DNA of 64,000 bases from Colocasia esculenta (lineage: Eukaryota > Streptophyta > Magnoliopsida > Alismatales > Araceae), in contig CM024753.1 in the NCBI GenBank assembly GCA_014218235.1, positions 3,348,001 to 3,412,000 on the forward strand, given 5' to 3'. The number at the start of each line of letters is the position of its first letter. The first letter of the stretch is position 1. Positions 35,881-47,699 of this stretch are shown here, one piece after another. The notes under the pieces were generated by a model, which saw only the letters and a program-made list of their open reading frames with translations, made no database searches and was not told the origin of the DNA. The position numbers and the translations under genes were made by a program.

Positions 35881-36429
35881 ATGGCAGCTCAAGGATATGC
35901 TGAAGGACAATCAGTCACCAGACCTCCATTCTTTGATGGAGAAGATTATCAACACTGGAAGATAAGGATGGAATGCTTCATTCGAGGCACAGACTTTGAT
36001 CTGTGGAAGGTAATTGAGGTAGGTGATTTTGTTTTTATCCCTGCTGAAAACACTACTACTATCACAGCAGCGGATAAGATAAAGTTATCACTAAACTTTA
36101 AAGCTAAAAATTATTTATGTTGTGCTTTATCTAAAAAGGAATTTAGTAAAATATCTGCATGTATATCTGCTAAAGATATGTGGGAAAAATTGAAGCTCAC
36201 ATATGAAGAAATACCCACCACGGACGAAATACCTACTGATGCTCAAGTGTTTAAAGAAACAAGACAGGAAGCTATAACTCCATCATCTTCAACTGTCGCC
36301 ATTCAAAAGGAGCAACAGGAAGGACCTCATGATGTCATCCTTCCACCTGAAGAAGAAGAGTTAAAGGAGGAACCTCAGAGTGAGGGGAGCCTCATATCCT
36401 TTTCGAAAAGGACATCTCTGAGGAAATAA
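35881..36429 (+). CDS. Ty1-copia gag-like protein, 182 residues
   Basis: The ATG at 35881 starts a copia-type gag N-terminus: PPFFDGEDYQHWKIRMECF, then DLWKVIEVGDF and an AKDMWEKLKLTYE block, the order seen in plant copia gag proteins. The frame ends early at 36427-36429, after a Glu-rich stretch. Related coding-like sequence continues in another frame to about 36600 (an acidic serine-rich region). No zinc knuckle and no pol domains are present. It would help form particles if it works at all; truncation makes that doubtful. Confidence 0.75.
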   Translation: MAAQGYAEGQSVTRPPFFDGEDYQHWKIRMECFIRGTDFDLWKVIEVGDFVFIPAENTTTITAADKIKLSLNFKAKNYLCCALSKKEFSKISACISAKDMWEKLKLTYEEIPTTDEIPTDAQVFKETRQEAITPSSSTVAIQKEQQEGPHDVILPPEEEELKEEPQSEGSLISFSKRTSLRK

Positions 36430-37143
36430 GCACTGAAGAAGCTTCTGACAATGAAAAAGCTGAGGATAAAGCTCATAAAATCCAAGTAACTTCTCAGGAG
36501 ACATCTTCTGTAAACAACTCCTCAGGTAGCTTCAACATTAAAGAAGAAAATGCCTATCTACTCTTGATGAACAAAAGGAAAAGGCATTCAAATGGGTATG
36601 GTTAGAGGATGCTCAAAAACATCCAATTGGTGACTACCAACTCTTCACTTCATTCTAATCTGAAGAGGAAGTAGTCATCCTTTAGTTTTAGTTTTGTATT
36701 TTTAATGTACATTTATGTTTGTTATATTCAGTAAGCTACAATGCTACTAACAGTGTTTGCAAGTTTTCTGTTAAGATGTATGCAGATAAAAATCCTGAAG
36801 ACTTGACAAACAACATGTCAAAGGTCAAGAGCAACAAGATCAGACTTGCCTCACATTAAGAGGGAGTCTCTCACTCAGGGGGAGCACAGACTAAGGGGGA
36901 GTTATTCATTTATGTCAATCATTGTTGAACCCCTCTATGGTAAGAAGTTCTCTCTAAGGGGGAGAGAAATGCATGGTAAGATCCTTCCTTTTTGGTTAGT
37001 GACAAAAAGGGGGAGAGTATGTATGCACTATGAATTTTCTGTATGTCTCTGCATGTTTCAAGATTTAATTCTGCATGTTTTCATGATTTAAAGCGTTTCA
37101 TGATTATCCCTATCAGAAAATTCGCATAAATTTTGTCATCACC
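36430..37143 (+). other. Rest of Ty1-copia interior, no pol genes
   Basis: After the gag frame the sequence holds a frame-shifted gag remnant to about 36600 and then non-coding DNA with repeated GGGGGAG words (36890, 36960, 37010). The pol region has been lost or was never present in this derivative. Confidence 0.7.
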
Positions 37144-37156
37144 AAAAGGGGGAGAT
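37144..37156 (+). promoter_or_regulatory. Ty1-copia polypurine tract
   Basis: AAAAGGGGGAGAT lies directly before the right LTR start TGTTGAACC. Confidence 0.85.
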
Positions 37157-39125
37157 TGTTGAACCACTCTATGGCTGTCCTTGTATTTTGGTGATAACAA
37201 AACTTATGATGATAACATAATGAATATTTTTGTTTCATCTGTGTCGCATCAATCCCATAGCAAAATGCTAAGTCTTTCATTGATGCAATATATGGCGCAC
37301 TAAAATGATAAAATCGATGTTTAATCAATATACATCGATTTCTGTTTAAAGTGCCAAAGTATCAAGCGCCGCAACGATTTGCTAAGAAGTCGATGCCATA
37401 ACGATTTGATAAGTGGCCATAACGATTTCTTCTTTGAGCGTATTGATTTGATAAGAAGTCGTTCCCATAACGATTCCTTAAGTGACCGAAATGATTTTCC
37501 AAGAAGTCGATGCCATAACGATTTCATAAGTGTTCGCAACGATTTGTTAAGAAGTCGTTCCCATAACGATTCCTTAAGTGACCGAAATGATTTTCCAAGA
37601 AGTCGATGCCATAACGATTTCATAAGTGTTCGCAACGATTTCTTCTGTAAAGCGCAAGAAGTCGATGCCATAACGATTTCATAAGTGTTCGCAACGATTT
37701 GTTAAGAAGTCGATGCCATAACGATTTCCTCTTTAAGCGCATTGATTTAGTAAGAAATCGATCTCATAACGATTCTATAAGTGAGCGCAACGACTTGCTC
37801 TCACAACGATTTGTTCACATCGATTTGTTTATAAATGAGCAACGACTCTTCACATAACAATTTCATAAGTCATGCTCATAATGATTTCTTCATGGATTCT
37901 GTTCAAACACAGATTGCCTTTATATTTCAAATATGCCTGGCGCTTAAATGAAAAGTCAAATATCTTCTGACAAAAAGCTGCATGCATATTTCAGAGTCTT
38001 GTCAAAAAGATATGACCTCTATTTTCAGTATGTTAGCAGAAGCACAGTACCATGCATCGTTTATCATAAACACTCTTTTATGCTAACACTCTCTTCTATG
38101 CTCACAGACATCGAAGACCATCGGAGTCTGATTAAGACAAATGAAGAGGAGATGAGCAACGGCTAGAACTCCAACGGATCTCTTCAACGGATCTATTCTA
38201 AAGCTGCTCAATATAAAAGATGGAGCATTGCTGAAGAACACTAGAGCCTTTTCTTGAATATCTTTGAAGGAGTGTACATCTGTGAGAAGCACCTTCACGC
38301 CACATACACTCAAGGAAAGAGAGAAAGAGCCCGAGCCAAGAAGAAGCAATCAAGCGTCTCAAGCATTCAAGCTTCCGAGCTTTCTGTCTTCTTTTCTCTC
38401 TTCTGTTTCTCTCCGAGCTCATTGTATATCTGGGGAGAGTTTGGGACTGTGAGCTTTACATGAGTGTTCATCTTGTAAGGTCTCTCAGTCTGATCTTTCT
38501 AAGAAAGATCTGTGTCCAGCTGTAGGACTGTATACAGTTGTTAACCCAGCTAGGGGTTGGTGTCTAGCAGAACCTAACTGGGGTTTGTACCAGTTGTTAA
38601 CCCAGCTAGGGGTTGGTGTCTAGCAGAACCTAACTGGGGTTTGTACCAGTTGATAACCCAGCTAGGGGTTTGTGTCTAGCAGAACCGAACTGGGGTTTGT
38701 ACCAGTTGATAACCTAGCTAGGGTTTGTGTCTAGCAGAACCGCACTGGGGTTTGTTCCAGGAGGTTGGCTTCTTTACCTGTAAGAGAAGTGGGCTGCCTT
38801 CTTGCCCGGGAAAGAGAAGAAGACCTGGTGGGGGATCCAGGGTGTTGTAAGGTCCATAAGGGGGACTGTACCCTTGGTTAGTGAAATCCCAAGAGTTTGC
38901 TTGGGGACTGGACGTAGGACTTCCATGTGGGAAGGGCCGAACCAGGATAAATCTCTTGTGTCCTTGTGTGATTGTTTATTTGCTTCCGCACTGCACTCTC
39001 TATCACACTGAACTAACCAAGCTTTCAAGTGTTATTTTCTGTGTTTAAGATTCTATTTCAGATTTCAGAAAAACCTATTCACCCCCCCTCTAGGTTGGCT
39101 TGCTGCCGTACAAAAAGGGCCAACA
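37157..39125 (+). repeat. Ty1-copia right LTR
   Basis: Same 1969-bp length as the left LTR. Differences seen include a C to T in the AACGATTT array, a lost G in the fourth 56-bp unit, an added G in CCCGGGAAAG, and a C to T near 38954. It contains the same two internal minisatellites. Confidence 0.93.
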
Positions 39126-39130
39126 ATATA

Positions 39131-40094
39131 AACAAACACTCTATTCTTTCCAAGAGGATCTGCAAGAGGAAATAAAGGAGTAGAGGTAATAAGAGTCTAA
39201 GAGAAAACTTTTCGATATTTAAATCAATACGTGCAAGAGCTAAAAGTAAGAGGGAGATGATAATTCGAGATCGCAATTCACCAGTTCCAGTGAAGAAAGA
39301 GTCATGTCTTAAGTGTAGGAATTCCTCTTAAGTTGTATGGGTTACACTTGCTTAGGTAGTTCATGTAAAGACAATTAAAACTCTGGTGGTGGATATATCT
39401 CTTGATAGTGGTTATTATGGGCTTTGATGCCCAATGGGGCATGTAGATAATTACTTAAGCCAATCATAGACATTCTAACATTATCCTATTTAATTAAGGC
39501 GCTGCTTCTTTTGGATATATAATCACTCTTCAGGTGGGGATCTACTAACCTCTAAGTCGAATAAGGGCATCAACTGCTTCACTATTGTCGAGCTAAAGCT
39601 ATACCATCTTAAAGACCTATTAGGCTATAAGTTGTTGGGATAAGCTCAATTAGGTTAAAATCTACTATCTAAGGTTAACTGAGTTACAAATGTTTTGGGC
39701 TATAGAAGGCCAGAATAAACTCTACCAAGTTAGACATGTCGAGATAGACGCGAAGCATATGTCGAGTTATCCTTTACCATAGATCATACCGAGTCACTAC
39801 TTTGAGAGCCTCACCTTTGCCTCAGATTTATCTTCTTGACATATGTGTCGAGTTAAAGACTCTTCCATGAGTGATGGATCAGGGACTCGTTACCGTTTCA
39901 TGGACCCAACTTGTGGATAGGTTCCACAAGGCAAACTCTTATTGGGCTTTAGTCTTCTTGGCTAAGTTTGAACCTCTCTATATGATTCAATCTAGAAAAG
40001 AAGAATTTCTTAATTCGTTCAATTTGAAACTGAATAAACGTTCATTTTAACTTTGTTTTGAAAACATAAACCACACACTACGTCATTTATAGAA

Positions 40095-40159
<65 letters not shown>

Positions 40160-40500
40160 CTTTTTATTAGCGCTTAATGTGGCCTATAAAACCACGCAAA
40201 TCGATCCCAAAAGAGATGAATGTGCACATGAAAGATTTAGAGTCCCTTTGATAATTGGATAGTTTCTTCTTGGATGGATAAATTATCTGCGGATACAATA
40301 TCCCTAATTACAATATTTTGATTTCACAAATAAAATTATTAGGGGCTCATAATTTTGATTAGACCTGAGAAGGTGATATAATTTTATTAGGATTTATCAA
40401 CACTAATATAATTATCTCTCTCATCAAATCACTTTTTAAAATAATTGATTTGATAACTAAGCGTTATTAAGATTTATTAGTGTGGTGGTAAGTTCATGTT
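39131..40500. other. AT-rich intergenic DNA with a TA microsatellite
   Basis: No coding region or recognised element was seen. A TA dinucleotide run fills 40097-40157. Words like GTTGGGATAAGCTCAATTAGG with near-repeats (39600-39720) suggest old repeat remnants. Confidence 0.6.
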
Positions 40501-41160
40501 TGGGCCGGAGCCAAACGAGCCTCCACTAGAGAAGATGGGGAAGACGAACGTTGGTACGGACGAAAACCTGCAAAACCAGAGATGGATCAGGGGGGCCCGG
40601 TGAAGATCGGGGAAACCCTCCGATGCCTAAGTCAGTAGGGAGCTTACGAGGCAGGGGGTTTGTATGTGTAAGGGTGTGTTCGCGTGAAAGAGAACGTCCC
40701 AGTGCATGGTCATGTACCTGTACCTTTATAGGCGAGGATGCAGGGGCAGGCATGCGTAATGCCAATAGATCGTGCCTCGAAAGGCGCCTTGACGTGCGCG
40801 CATAACGGAAGGAGTTATGCGCTCCGGTGCCCGTTGGGATTCCAGACAATTAACGCGCCTCTTGATGATAGGGCGCGTGGCCTGGGGCGGTTATAACCGT
40901 CGTGAGGATACAGAGAGCTGTTCGGCAACCTCCGGACAAGATCACCGAGCAGGTGACTCGCGTGGTGACGGAACACGCTGATCGGTAGCATCCGTAGTTG
41001 TTCGGTATGGAAGGACAGATGACCTGCTCGGGTATATGCTGCTGCGGAGCTTGACGACGTTCGATCACGGGGGTCATACATTGGAGGTCTTCGAACCACC
41101 CTGATGAGGACGTGGCCCCTCGAAATGGTGTCACGTTTGTTGACAGGACACGAGAGGGCC
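40501..41160. repeat. GC-rich segment, possible LTR fragment
   Basis: This block is markedly more GC-rich than its flanks and has no good open frame. Its style (GGGAGCTTACGAGGCAGGGGG, CGAAAGGCGCC..GCGCGC, GGACGTGGCCCCTCG) resembles the LTR or leader of Ty3-type elements. No partner LTR, primer site or target duplication was found, so the call is weak. Confidence 0.35.
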
Positions 41161-42067
41161 GTAATGGGCCATCATGAACTTAGGTGACCAGATTCGGCCA
41201 CCACAATTAGCTATAGAAAGTCATAATTTTATTAGATTATCTATTTGTGGATATTCTTCCGTGCACCTTCTTGGTCAACCAGAGAGAGAGACGGCTTCCC
41301 AACCCCCACCGTACAATTTGTACTGTCCTAAGCATGTGAAGGCATCCCAAGCGATGTGCACTGAGTATTTGTCCGCCATTAATGAAGCCCTTTGAAGTCA
41401 ATGACAGGGAACTCTCTGGTTCTTGAGCCAAGCCCTCAGCAACAAAACCCGTGAACCCTCTCACAATTACTGTTTGCTCTCCTCTCTCTGTTTACAGCGA
41501 TGCACGGAGGCAGCTGCACCATCCTTGCCAAGGGTTCCTCAGCAACCTTCCCATCTACATGCACGTGAAATTATATGTTACAGTATGTGCAAAAGCCTTC
41601 AGATGCACGAAATCAGTGACAAGGATGGGGCATCGATCCCGGAACCAGAAAGATTGATCACTCTTCACACGAACAGAAGTCTCCTGCTGTAAGAGGTTTC
41701 CAGTTGTGCAGTGTCTCCCATGATTGAGGAGTTCATGTGGCCCTGACATTTGCTAACCTTTCCTGTGAGGGGCCACTTAATGGCGTGCCTCCATTCGAAG
41801 CGGGAGCCATGTGAGGCGAGGGGGAAGCAGGGGTATAGGTGGCCTCCCATGGAGCACCACGGTCATAAAGTTGATCTGCACTTTTTTGGGGAGGAGAGAA
41901 GACGCACAACACGTCCACAGTCCATAGGCCTCTCCCATGCCGGTCACCGCCACCCCACCAGAAATCTCCACGTCCTTCTATTAAAGGGATCACCTCGGAC
42001 GAGGGCGGCACGGCCAGTTCCTGACCTCTGGAGGGCGCACGCTGCTGCTGCTGCTGCTGCTCTCGCC
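41161..42067 (+). other. Upstream region of the ALMT gene
   Basis: No separate gene is seen. The frame of the ALMT first exon stays open back to about 41750, but the translated leader is not conserved-looking. A GCT-type triplet run (about 42042-42060) lies just before the ATG. No convincing TATA box was identified. Confidence 0.45.
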
Positions 42068-44289
42068 ATGCCGGAAGACATTGCCTATCCCTGTGGCGCA
42101 GTGAAGCACCCGAACGCCGCCGCCATGTCCGTGGACGACGAGGGCGGCGCCCAGAAGACGGCGACGTCGCTCGCCGGGAACATCGTGGGGAAGGCCCGGA
42201 GGCTGCCGTGCGTGGTGTGCCACAAGATATGGATGGTGGGCGCGGAGGACCCCCGGAGGCTTGTGCATGCGCTGAAGGTGGGGATGGCGCTGACGCTGGT
42301 GTCCTTCCTCTACCTGCTGGAGCCGCTGTTCAAGGGGGTCGGGCAGAACGCGATGTGGGCGGTCATGACGGTGGTCGTGGTGCTCGAGTTCACAGCAGGT
42401 TTCTGTGCATTCAAATCCCATAAAAATTTCTGCTTCTCTCTTTCATCTCAATCTCCGCACCAACCGTAGCTAAATTAATATTTGATCTAATTAAGTTCTC
42501 TGTTTAATGTTCTTAATTGTTATGGCTTCTCGAAAGGCGCTACTCTGTGCAAGGGGCTTAACAGAGGGCTGGGCACCGTCGGCGCCGGCTCGCTCGCGTT
42601 CTTCATCGAGTTCATAGCCGAGAAGTCCGGGCATGTCTTCCGCGCTGTGTTCATAGGAGCTGCAGTCTTCCTAATAGGTTCTTTCTTTCTTTCACATCTG
42701 GGTTCGGCTTCCTCTCGGATTCATACAAAGATCCACCTGGAAATTAAGGTTCAGCAATGCATGGTTTAACTCTCTCTGGGTGTGTGTGTGTGTTTTCTCT
42801 GGTGATCAGGATTTATAGCGACGTACCTGAGGTTCTTCCCCTACATCAGGAAGAACTACGACTACGGGGTGGTCATCTTCCTCCTCACCTTCAACTTGAT
42901 CACCGTGTCCAGCTACCGCGTCGAGAACGTCCTCTACATCGCCAGGGAGCGCCTCTACACCATCGCCATCGGCTGCGGCCTCTGCCTCTTCATGAGCCTT
43001 CTCATCTTCCCCATCTGGTCCGGCGAGGACCTCCACAACTCCACCGTCCGCAAGCTCGAGGGGCTCGCCCGATCTGTGGAAGGTACGGATCCCCTGTTCT
43101 TCGGGCTGAGCTAGTGTGATCGGAATCTCCCCGAAATAAGAGTATTAACCTGGTCTGATCTGTTTAAGAGCTGCAGGTTGCGTGCAAGGGTATTTCCAAG
43201 ACACGGACGCCAATATCACAAGGGAAGATTCGGTCAGAGATCCCATACAGAAGGGTTACAGAGCAGTATTGGATTCCAAATCCAGTGATGAAGCCCTGGT
43301 AATTTAACTGCATGCTCACATCGATGACCGCAGCCACTGTTCGCGAGCTTTCAAATTTATATATAATTTCCGGTGTGGTGTTCCTGGCAAACGAGCAGGC
43401 ACTGTTCGCGAGCTGGGAGCCGAGGCACTCGAGGCACTGCAACAGGTTCCCATGGCAGCAGTACGTGAAGCTTGGAGCCGTCCTAAGGCACTTCGGCTAC
43501 ACCGCTGTGGCCCTCCATGGCTGCTTGGAATCTGAAATCCAGGTGGGTCCTGCGATCTATATACGTTCCATCAGGTGTTTGATAAAATTTGTGCTTCGGT
43601 TATCGTAAGAAGTCCAAAAGATTTGTTCTTTTTGGGCTCAGACGCCGCGATCCGTTCGCCGCCTTTTCCGGGACCCGTGCATCCAAGTCGCCGGAGAGGT
43701 GTCCAGGGTGCTGGCGGAGCTGGCGGCGAGCATTCGCAACCGCCGGCACTGCTCCCCCGAGCTGCTCTCCGACCACCTCCAAGAAGCCCTGCAGGACCTC
43801 AACTCCGCCATCAAGTCCCAGCCCCGGCTCTTCCTTGGCTCCAAGAACGCCCGCCCAGCCGCCGCCGTGGCCGCCGCAGCCATCGCCGTTCCGCCGAACC
43901 GGAAGCCCGACGGGGAACCCCACACCGGCGTCGCGCTGCCGTCCATGAAGACCGACATCTCGGCGCTGCTGGAGTGGAAGGCCCGGCGACAGCAGTCAGC
44001 GAGGGAGCCGCCGGATCGGAAGGCGCTGCGGCCGACTCTGAGCAAGATCGCCATCACCAGCCTCGAGTTTTCGGAGGCGCTGCCCTTCGCGGCGTTCGCC
44101 TCGCTGCTGGTGGAGATGGTCGCCAGGCTGGAACTGGTGATCGAGGAGGTGGAGGAGCTCGCCACGGAGGCGGGTTTCAAAGAGTTCTCGGGTAGGGAAG
44201 ACGACGTTAAGATCCAAGTGCATGGAGGCAACCAGAAGCACGTCTCCAGTGTTGCAGATTCACAGACCCACATGGTCTCAGCTGAGTGA
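42068..44289 (+). CDS. Aluminium-activated malate transporter (ALMT family)
   Basis: Six exons read 42068-42398, 42537-42677, 42810-43082, 43177-43298, 43399-43542 and 43642-44289, all with GT..AG introns of 94-138 bp, giving 552 residues. ALMT proteins are anion channels for malate and other anions in the plasma membrane or vacuole membrane. The first half has about six membrane segments (near residues 66-84, 94-110, 121-137, 143-160, 171-187 and 205-222). It also has the family blocks GATLCKGLNRGLGT, RVENVLYIARERLYTIAIG and SLLIFPIWSGEDLH. The conserved WEP motif follows at residues 295-297. The C-terminal half is cytosolic and helical. The ATG at 42068 was chosen over a second at 42125 because of its context; either fits. 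No frame damage is visible. The subfamily, and thus the membrane, cannot be fixed from sequence alone. Confidence 0.93.
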
Positions 44290-47200
44290 ACTGGGAGCCT
44301 GATCTGTAGCAGCAATTGCGTCTGAAATTTCTTATAGTTATTAATCTGAGCAAGAAAGTCTGATTAATTGTCCCATTAATAATCTCTCTTCTGCCATGGA
44401 TAGTGAGCTCACGATCATGCACTATCTAACTGTTTGATCATTGCTGCAGTACTTGTGTACGTATATAACATATCATTCATAATCTACTTGAAGATTGCTT
44501 GATGTGCCATGAAATTTTGAAGCAGGATATTACTTGCCAAATCATTTATGTTCTCTAAAATTTTGAGTTTAAATTAAGTCAACACTATTTTATTTTTGTA
44601 ATTCTAAAAATCCGATAAAGAGAGCAGCCAGCTGAATAAAACCCAGTAATTTATTTGTTGGTATTCCAAACATAATAAAAAGAAAAACACTTATTACAAC
44701 AGATGACTTGTGTGGTGGTCGGAAATTTGTCGAAAAGTGTCCAAAATCTATGATCTCTGCTAACTCTTAAATTTGTTTGTTGACGGAGAACGTGGATTCT
44801 CACTTACAAAACTTGAAAGGTGGTTAGGACTCTTGAGAACTGTCACAAAGAAAAACTCTTCACTACTGATGTAGGAGAACTAATTAGAAGTTCTTATTAA
44901 ATATTTGATTTATTTTCTAGTCTTTATAGAACTGTAATTTATTACAATAAACGTTATTCCTTGTTACAATATACGTTAAATTTTGTTACAGTAAAGACTT
45001 CTCTTATTTATAACTATGGACTGTTAATTAATTTTATCATATTATTTGAAATTTATTGTTTATCTTTTTTTTTATTTGCACAAGCATGTCAGTCACTACG
45101 TGACAAGAAGAGTCTGTTTCCGAAAGTCATAGGACTTTAGATCTCATAAGAATACGCATCATTTGACCAATCAAACGAAAGAAGATATCGGGTCGAGACC
45201 AAGGACATGTGGTACCATAAATGCTATGACGTCAATTATTTCTCTCTGAGAGATAAAACTCTTGATCAATCACCGGAATAGAGAATCTTATGATCTAAAA
45301 AGAAGACATCCGATAACAAGAATGTAAAAAAAATATGAAATTGGTTATAGCTAATATGAGATGATCAAACCATGTGGCCCCAAGGTAACACTTGATGCAT
45401 TCTAGTATTATTGGGATTATTTAAAAAAAAGGGGGTTGAGTTTGATTTGGAATCACTTGATTTGATTTGGTTTAACTCTTTACATTTTTTCCCCTTTGGT
45501 TTGATTTTGAGGTTATGATTCTTAACCGTTTTTTTTTTTGTGTGTTCTATTTTCTTTTGTTTTGCTTTGCTTTTTTTTCTTTTCTTTTTTTGTTTTGTTT
45601 TCTTTTGTTTTGTTTTTGATTGCTAAAATTGATGTAAAGTTTGGTTTGAATATTTTATTTGTTTATTATTTTTGTTTATCATCTTTTTATTCAGTATTTA
45701 TTTATTCATTATTATTGTTATTATTATTTGTTTGGGTGTTCATAAGGTGGTCTTGATATGTATTCCTTGTTTTATTTGAATTTCAGATTTTTGGATTTGT
45801 TTCAGATTTGCTTTGAGATTTATATTATTCTTTTTTATGAATGGTAATCGAAATCGAATGAGGGAGTGGGAATGGTGAATGCATGGGTTGGTGGGGAGCC
45901 TCCATGGTATGAGGCGGCGGAGTGTGAATATCGGTGGCCTTTTGGGTTGGTGGGGAAATGATACGGTGGGTATATGAGATGACGAGGATATAAGTTGATG
46001 GGTTACGAAGAGGTGGAGGGGTAAGTCGGCGGGGCCAATGGGATTATGGAATTGTTGAATCAGTGGGGATGCATGACTTTACCCTAAAAAAAAAAATTTT
46101 TTTTTTTGGGGGTTTTGTCTTGTTTGATCTGTTTGTTGTTTTTTTATTTTAATTTTGCATGGTATTAATATTGTTGGTCATTATTTTATTTATTATGTCT
46201 TATCACTACAGTCATTTATTTCATTATTTGTTTGCACATTTATTAAGATTGTAGAAGTTCGCGTCCCAACAAGCTTTGGATTGTTCAGGCCTACTAGCTA
46301 GGCTACTACTCAGCCATGTCCAGGAGGTTATGCTCTCCATTTCATCATTATTTATTTAATTTATTTATTTACTTATACAAATAGTGACATTATTCAAATG
46401 AAATTTCAATAAGAGAAAACGTTTAAATCATTTGATCGGTGAAGAGATGATAATTTTATGAGCCAAGTGTAGCTCAACGGCACCCACCTTTGCGCGCCGT
46501 GTGTTGGGGGTGATACTTGAGAGTATCTATTTATGATCCCGAGATGGTATGGACGGGTCTATATACGGACAAACAGTGACACGGCGACACAGATTGGGTG
46601 GAGGTGATCTGGAGTTCAGTTTTTTTTTTTTTTTTTTTGATTCGTAGGTCGATCTATCGACCGAACTTTGATTATCAATTGATCGATCCTCTCATTGAAA
46701 CGTACAGGTCCAGAATGATTGTGAAAAAGGTCGGCCGAACTCCGACGAACGGTCGACTGAACAAAAAAATCAATCGATTAGTGAACAAAATTTTTAATTA
46801 AGTGAAGAAGCTTCTAATTCGTAAAGAAGTTTCCAATTGGTGAAGATCCGGAGAAAATGGTCGACTAAGGGTCCGTTTGGTTGTATGTAAAATAGTTTCA
46901 GAGGAAAATAGTTTTTCACAGAATAATTTTTTCGTGAAAATAAAAACGTAATTATTTATTTGGTTGTTAGGAAAATATAAAGTTGTATGGAGGGATATGA
47001 GATCTTATGATCTACTCAAATGAGAGAGTTATATATTCTTTGTGTACTAACACTATTCATCAATTTTTTTATTTTATTTTTAATATTTTAAAAAATAAAA
47101 AAAATTAGATAACTAATGAAAAATAAGTAACTTTGACAAAACAATATAAAGTAGGAGAAATAAAATAAAATTATAATTTAAATGAATAGTGTTGTATAGA

Positions 47201-47699
47201 TATTTTAATAAAAAAAATAAAAATTAAACTAACTAATAAAAAATAATTAAATTTGACAAAAATTAATTAAATGAGTGGAAAATAAAATAAAAATACAACT
47301 TACATGAATAGTGTCTAAACCATGCCACTGTAGCAACTTGCAGCGGCAACGGGAAAATGACATTCGTGTTTTTTTCCGCGGATGCCAAAATCCAAGATTT
47401 CTCCGATTTAATTTTTCAGATTTTACTTTTCATTGATACCAAACGATTCAAAAAATAAAGTTTTCCCAAAAACTTTTTCCCAACGCCGATTTTCCCCTCA
47501 AACAAACACAACCAATCAATTGATGAAGAAAGCTTTTGATTGACCTTTTGTGTTCGACAAAATGATCGACTGATCTGAAGAAAACAGTCGACCGAACCAA
47601 TCGATTGGTGAAAAAAACTTCCAATTGACGTTCTGTGCTCGAATTGGAGAATGATCAATCGATCTAACTAAAACGGTCGACTGATTCTATCAATGTAGT
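44290..47699. other. AT-rich intergenic DNA
   Basis: No gene was recognised. T-rich low-complexity DNA occupies about 45430-45760 and an A/T run is at 46086-46107. A GGGTCCGTTTGGTTG word at 46868 resembles the end of some plant DNA transposons, and AT-rich DNA follows to about 47430, but no matching inverted end was found. TCGACTGA/TCAATCGAT words recur at 46650-46870 and 47510-47690. Confidence 0.5.

Larger units (their letters stand above)
33849..39125 (+). mobile_element. Young non-autonomous Ty1-copia retrotransposon (gag only)
   Basis: Two 1969-bp LTRs (33849-35817, 37157-39125) differ at only a handful of positions seen by eye. The element is flanked by a perfect 5-bp duplication ATATA (33844-33848 and 39126-39130). 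A primer-binding site and a purine tract lie at the expected places. The internal part is only 1339 bp and codes for a gag-like protein but no protease, integrase or reverse transcriptase. It must have been mobilised by enzymes from elsewhere. Near-identity of the LTRs makes it the youngest retroelement in the window. Confidence 0.92.

Noticed and set aside
41750..42067. N-terminal extension of ALMT to an upstream ATG
   Set aside because: ALMT proteins have short cytosolic N-termini; the extension has no family similarity and ends in a GCT repeat.
46868..47512. Possible DNA transposon starting GGGTCCGTTTGG
   Set aside because: No matching inverted end or target duplication could be found.
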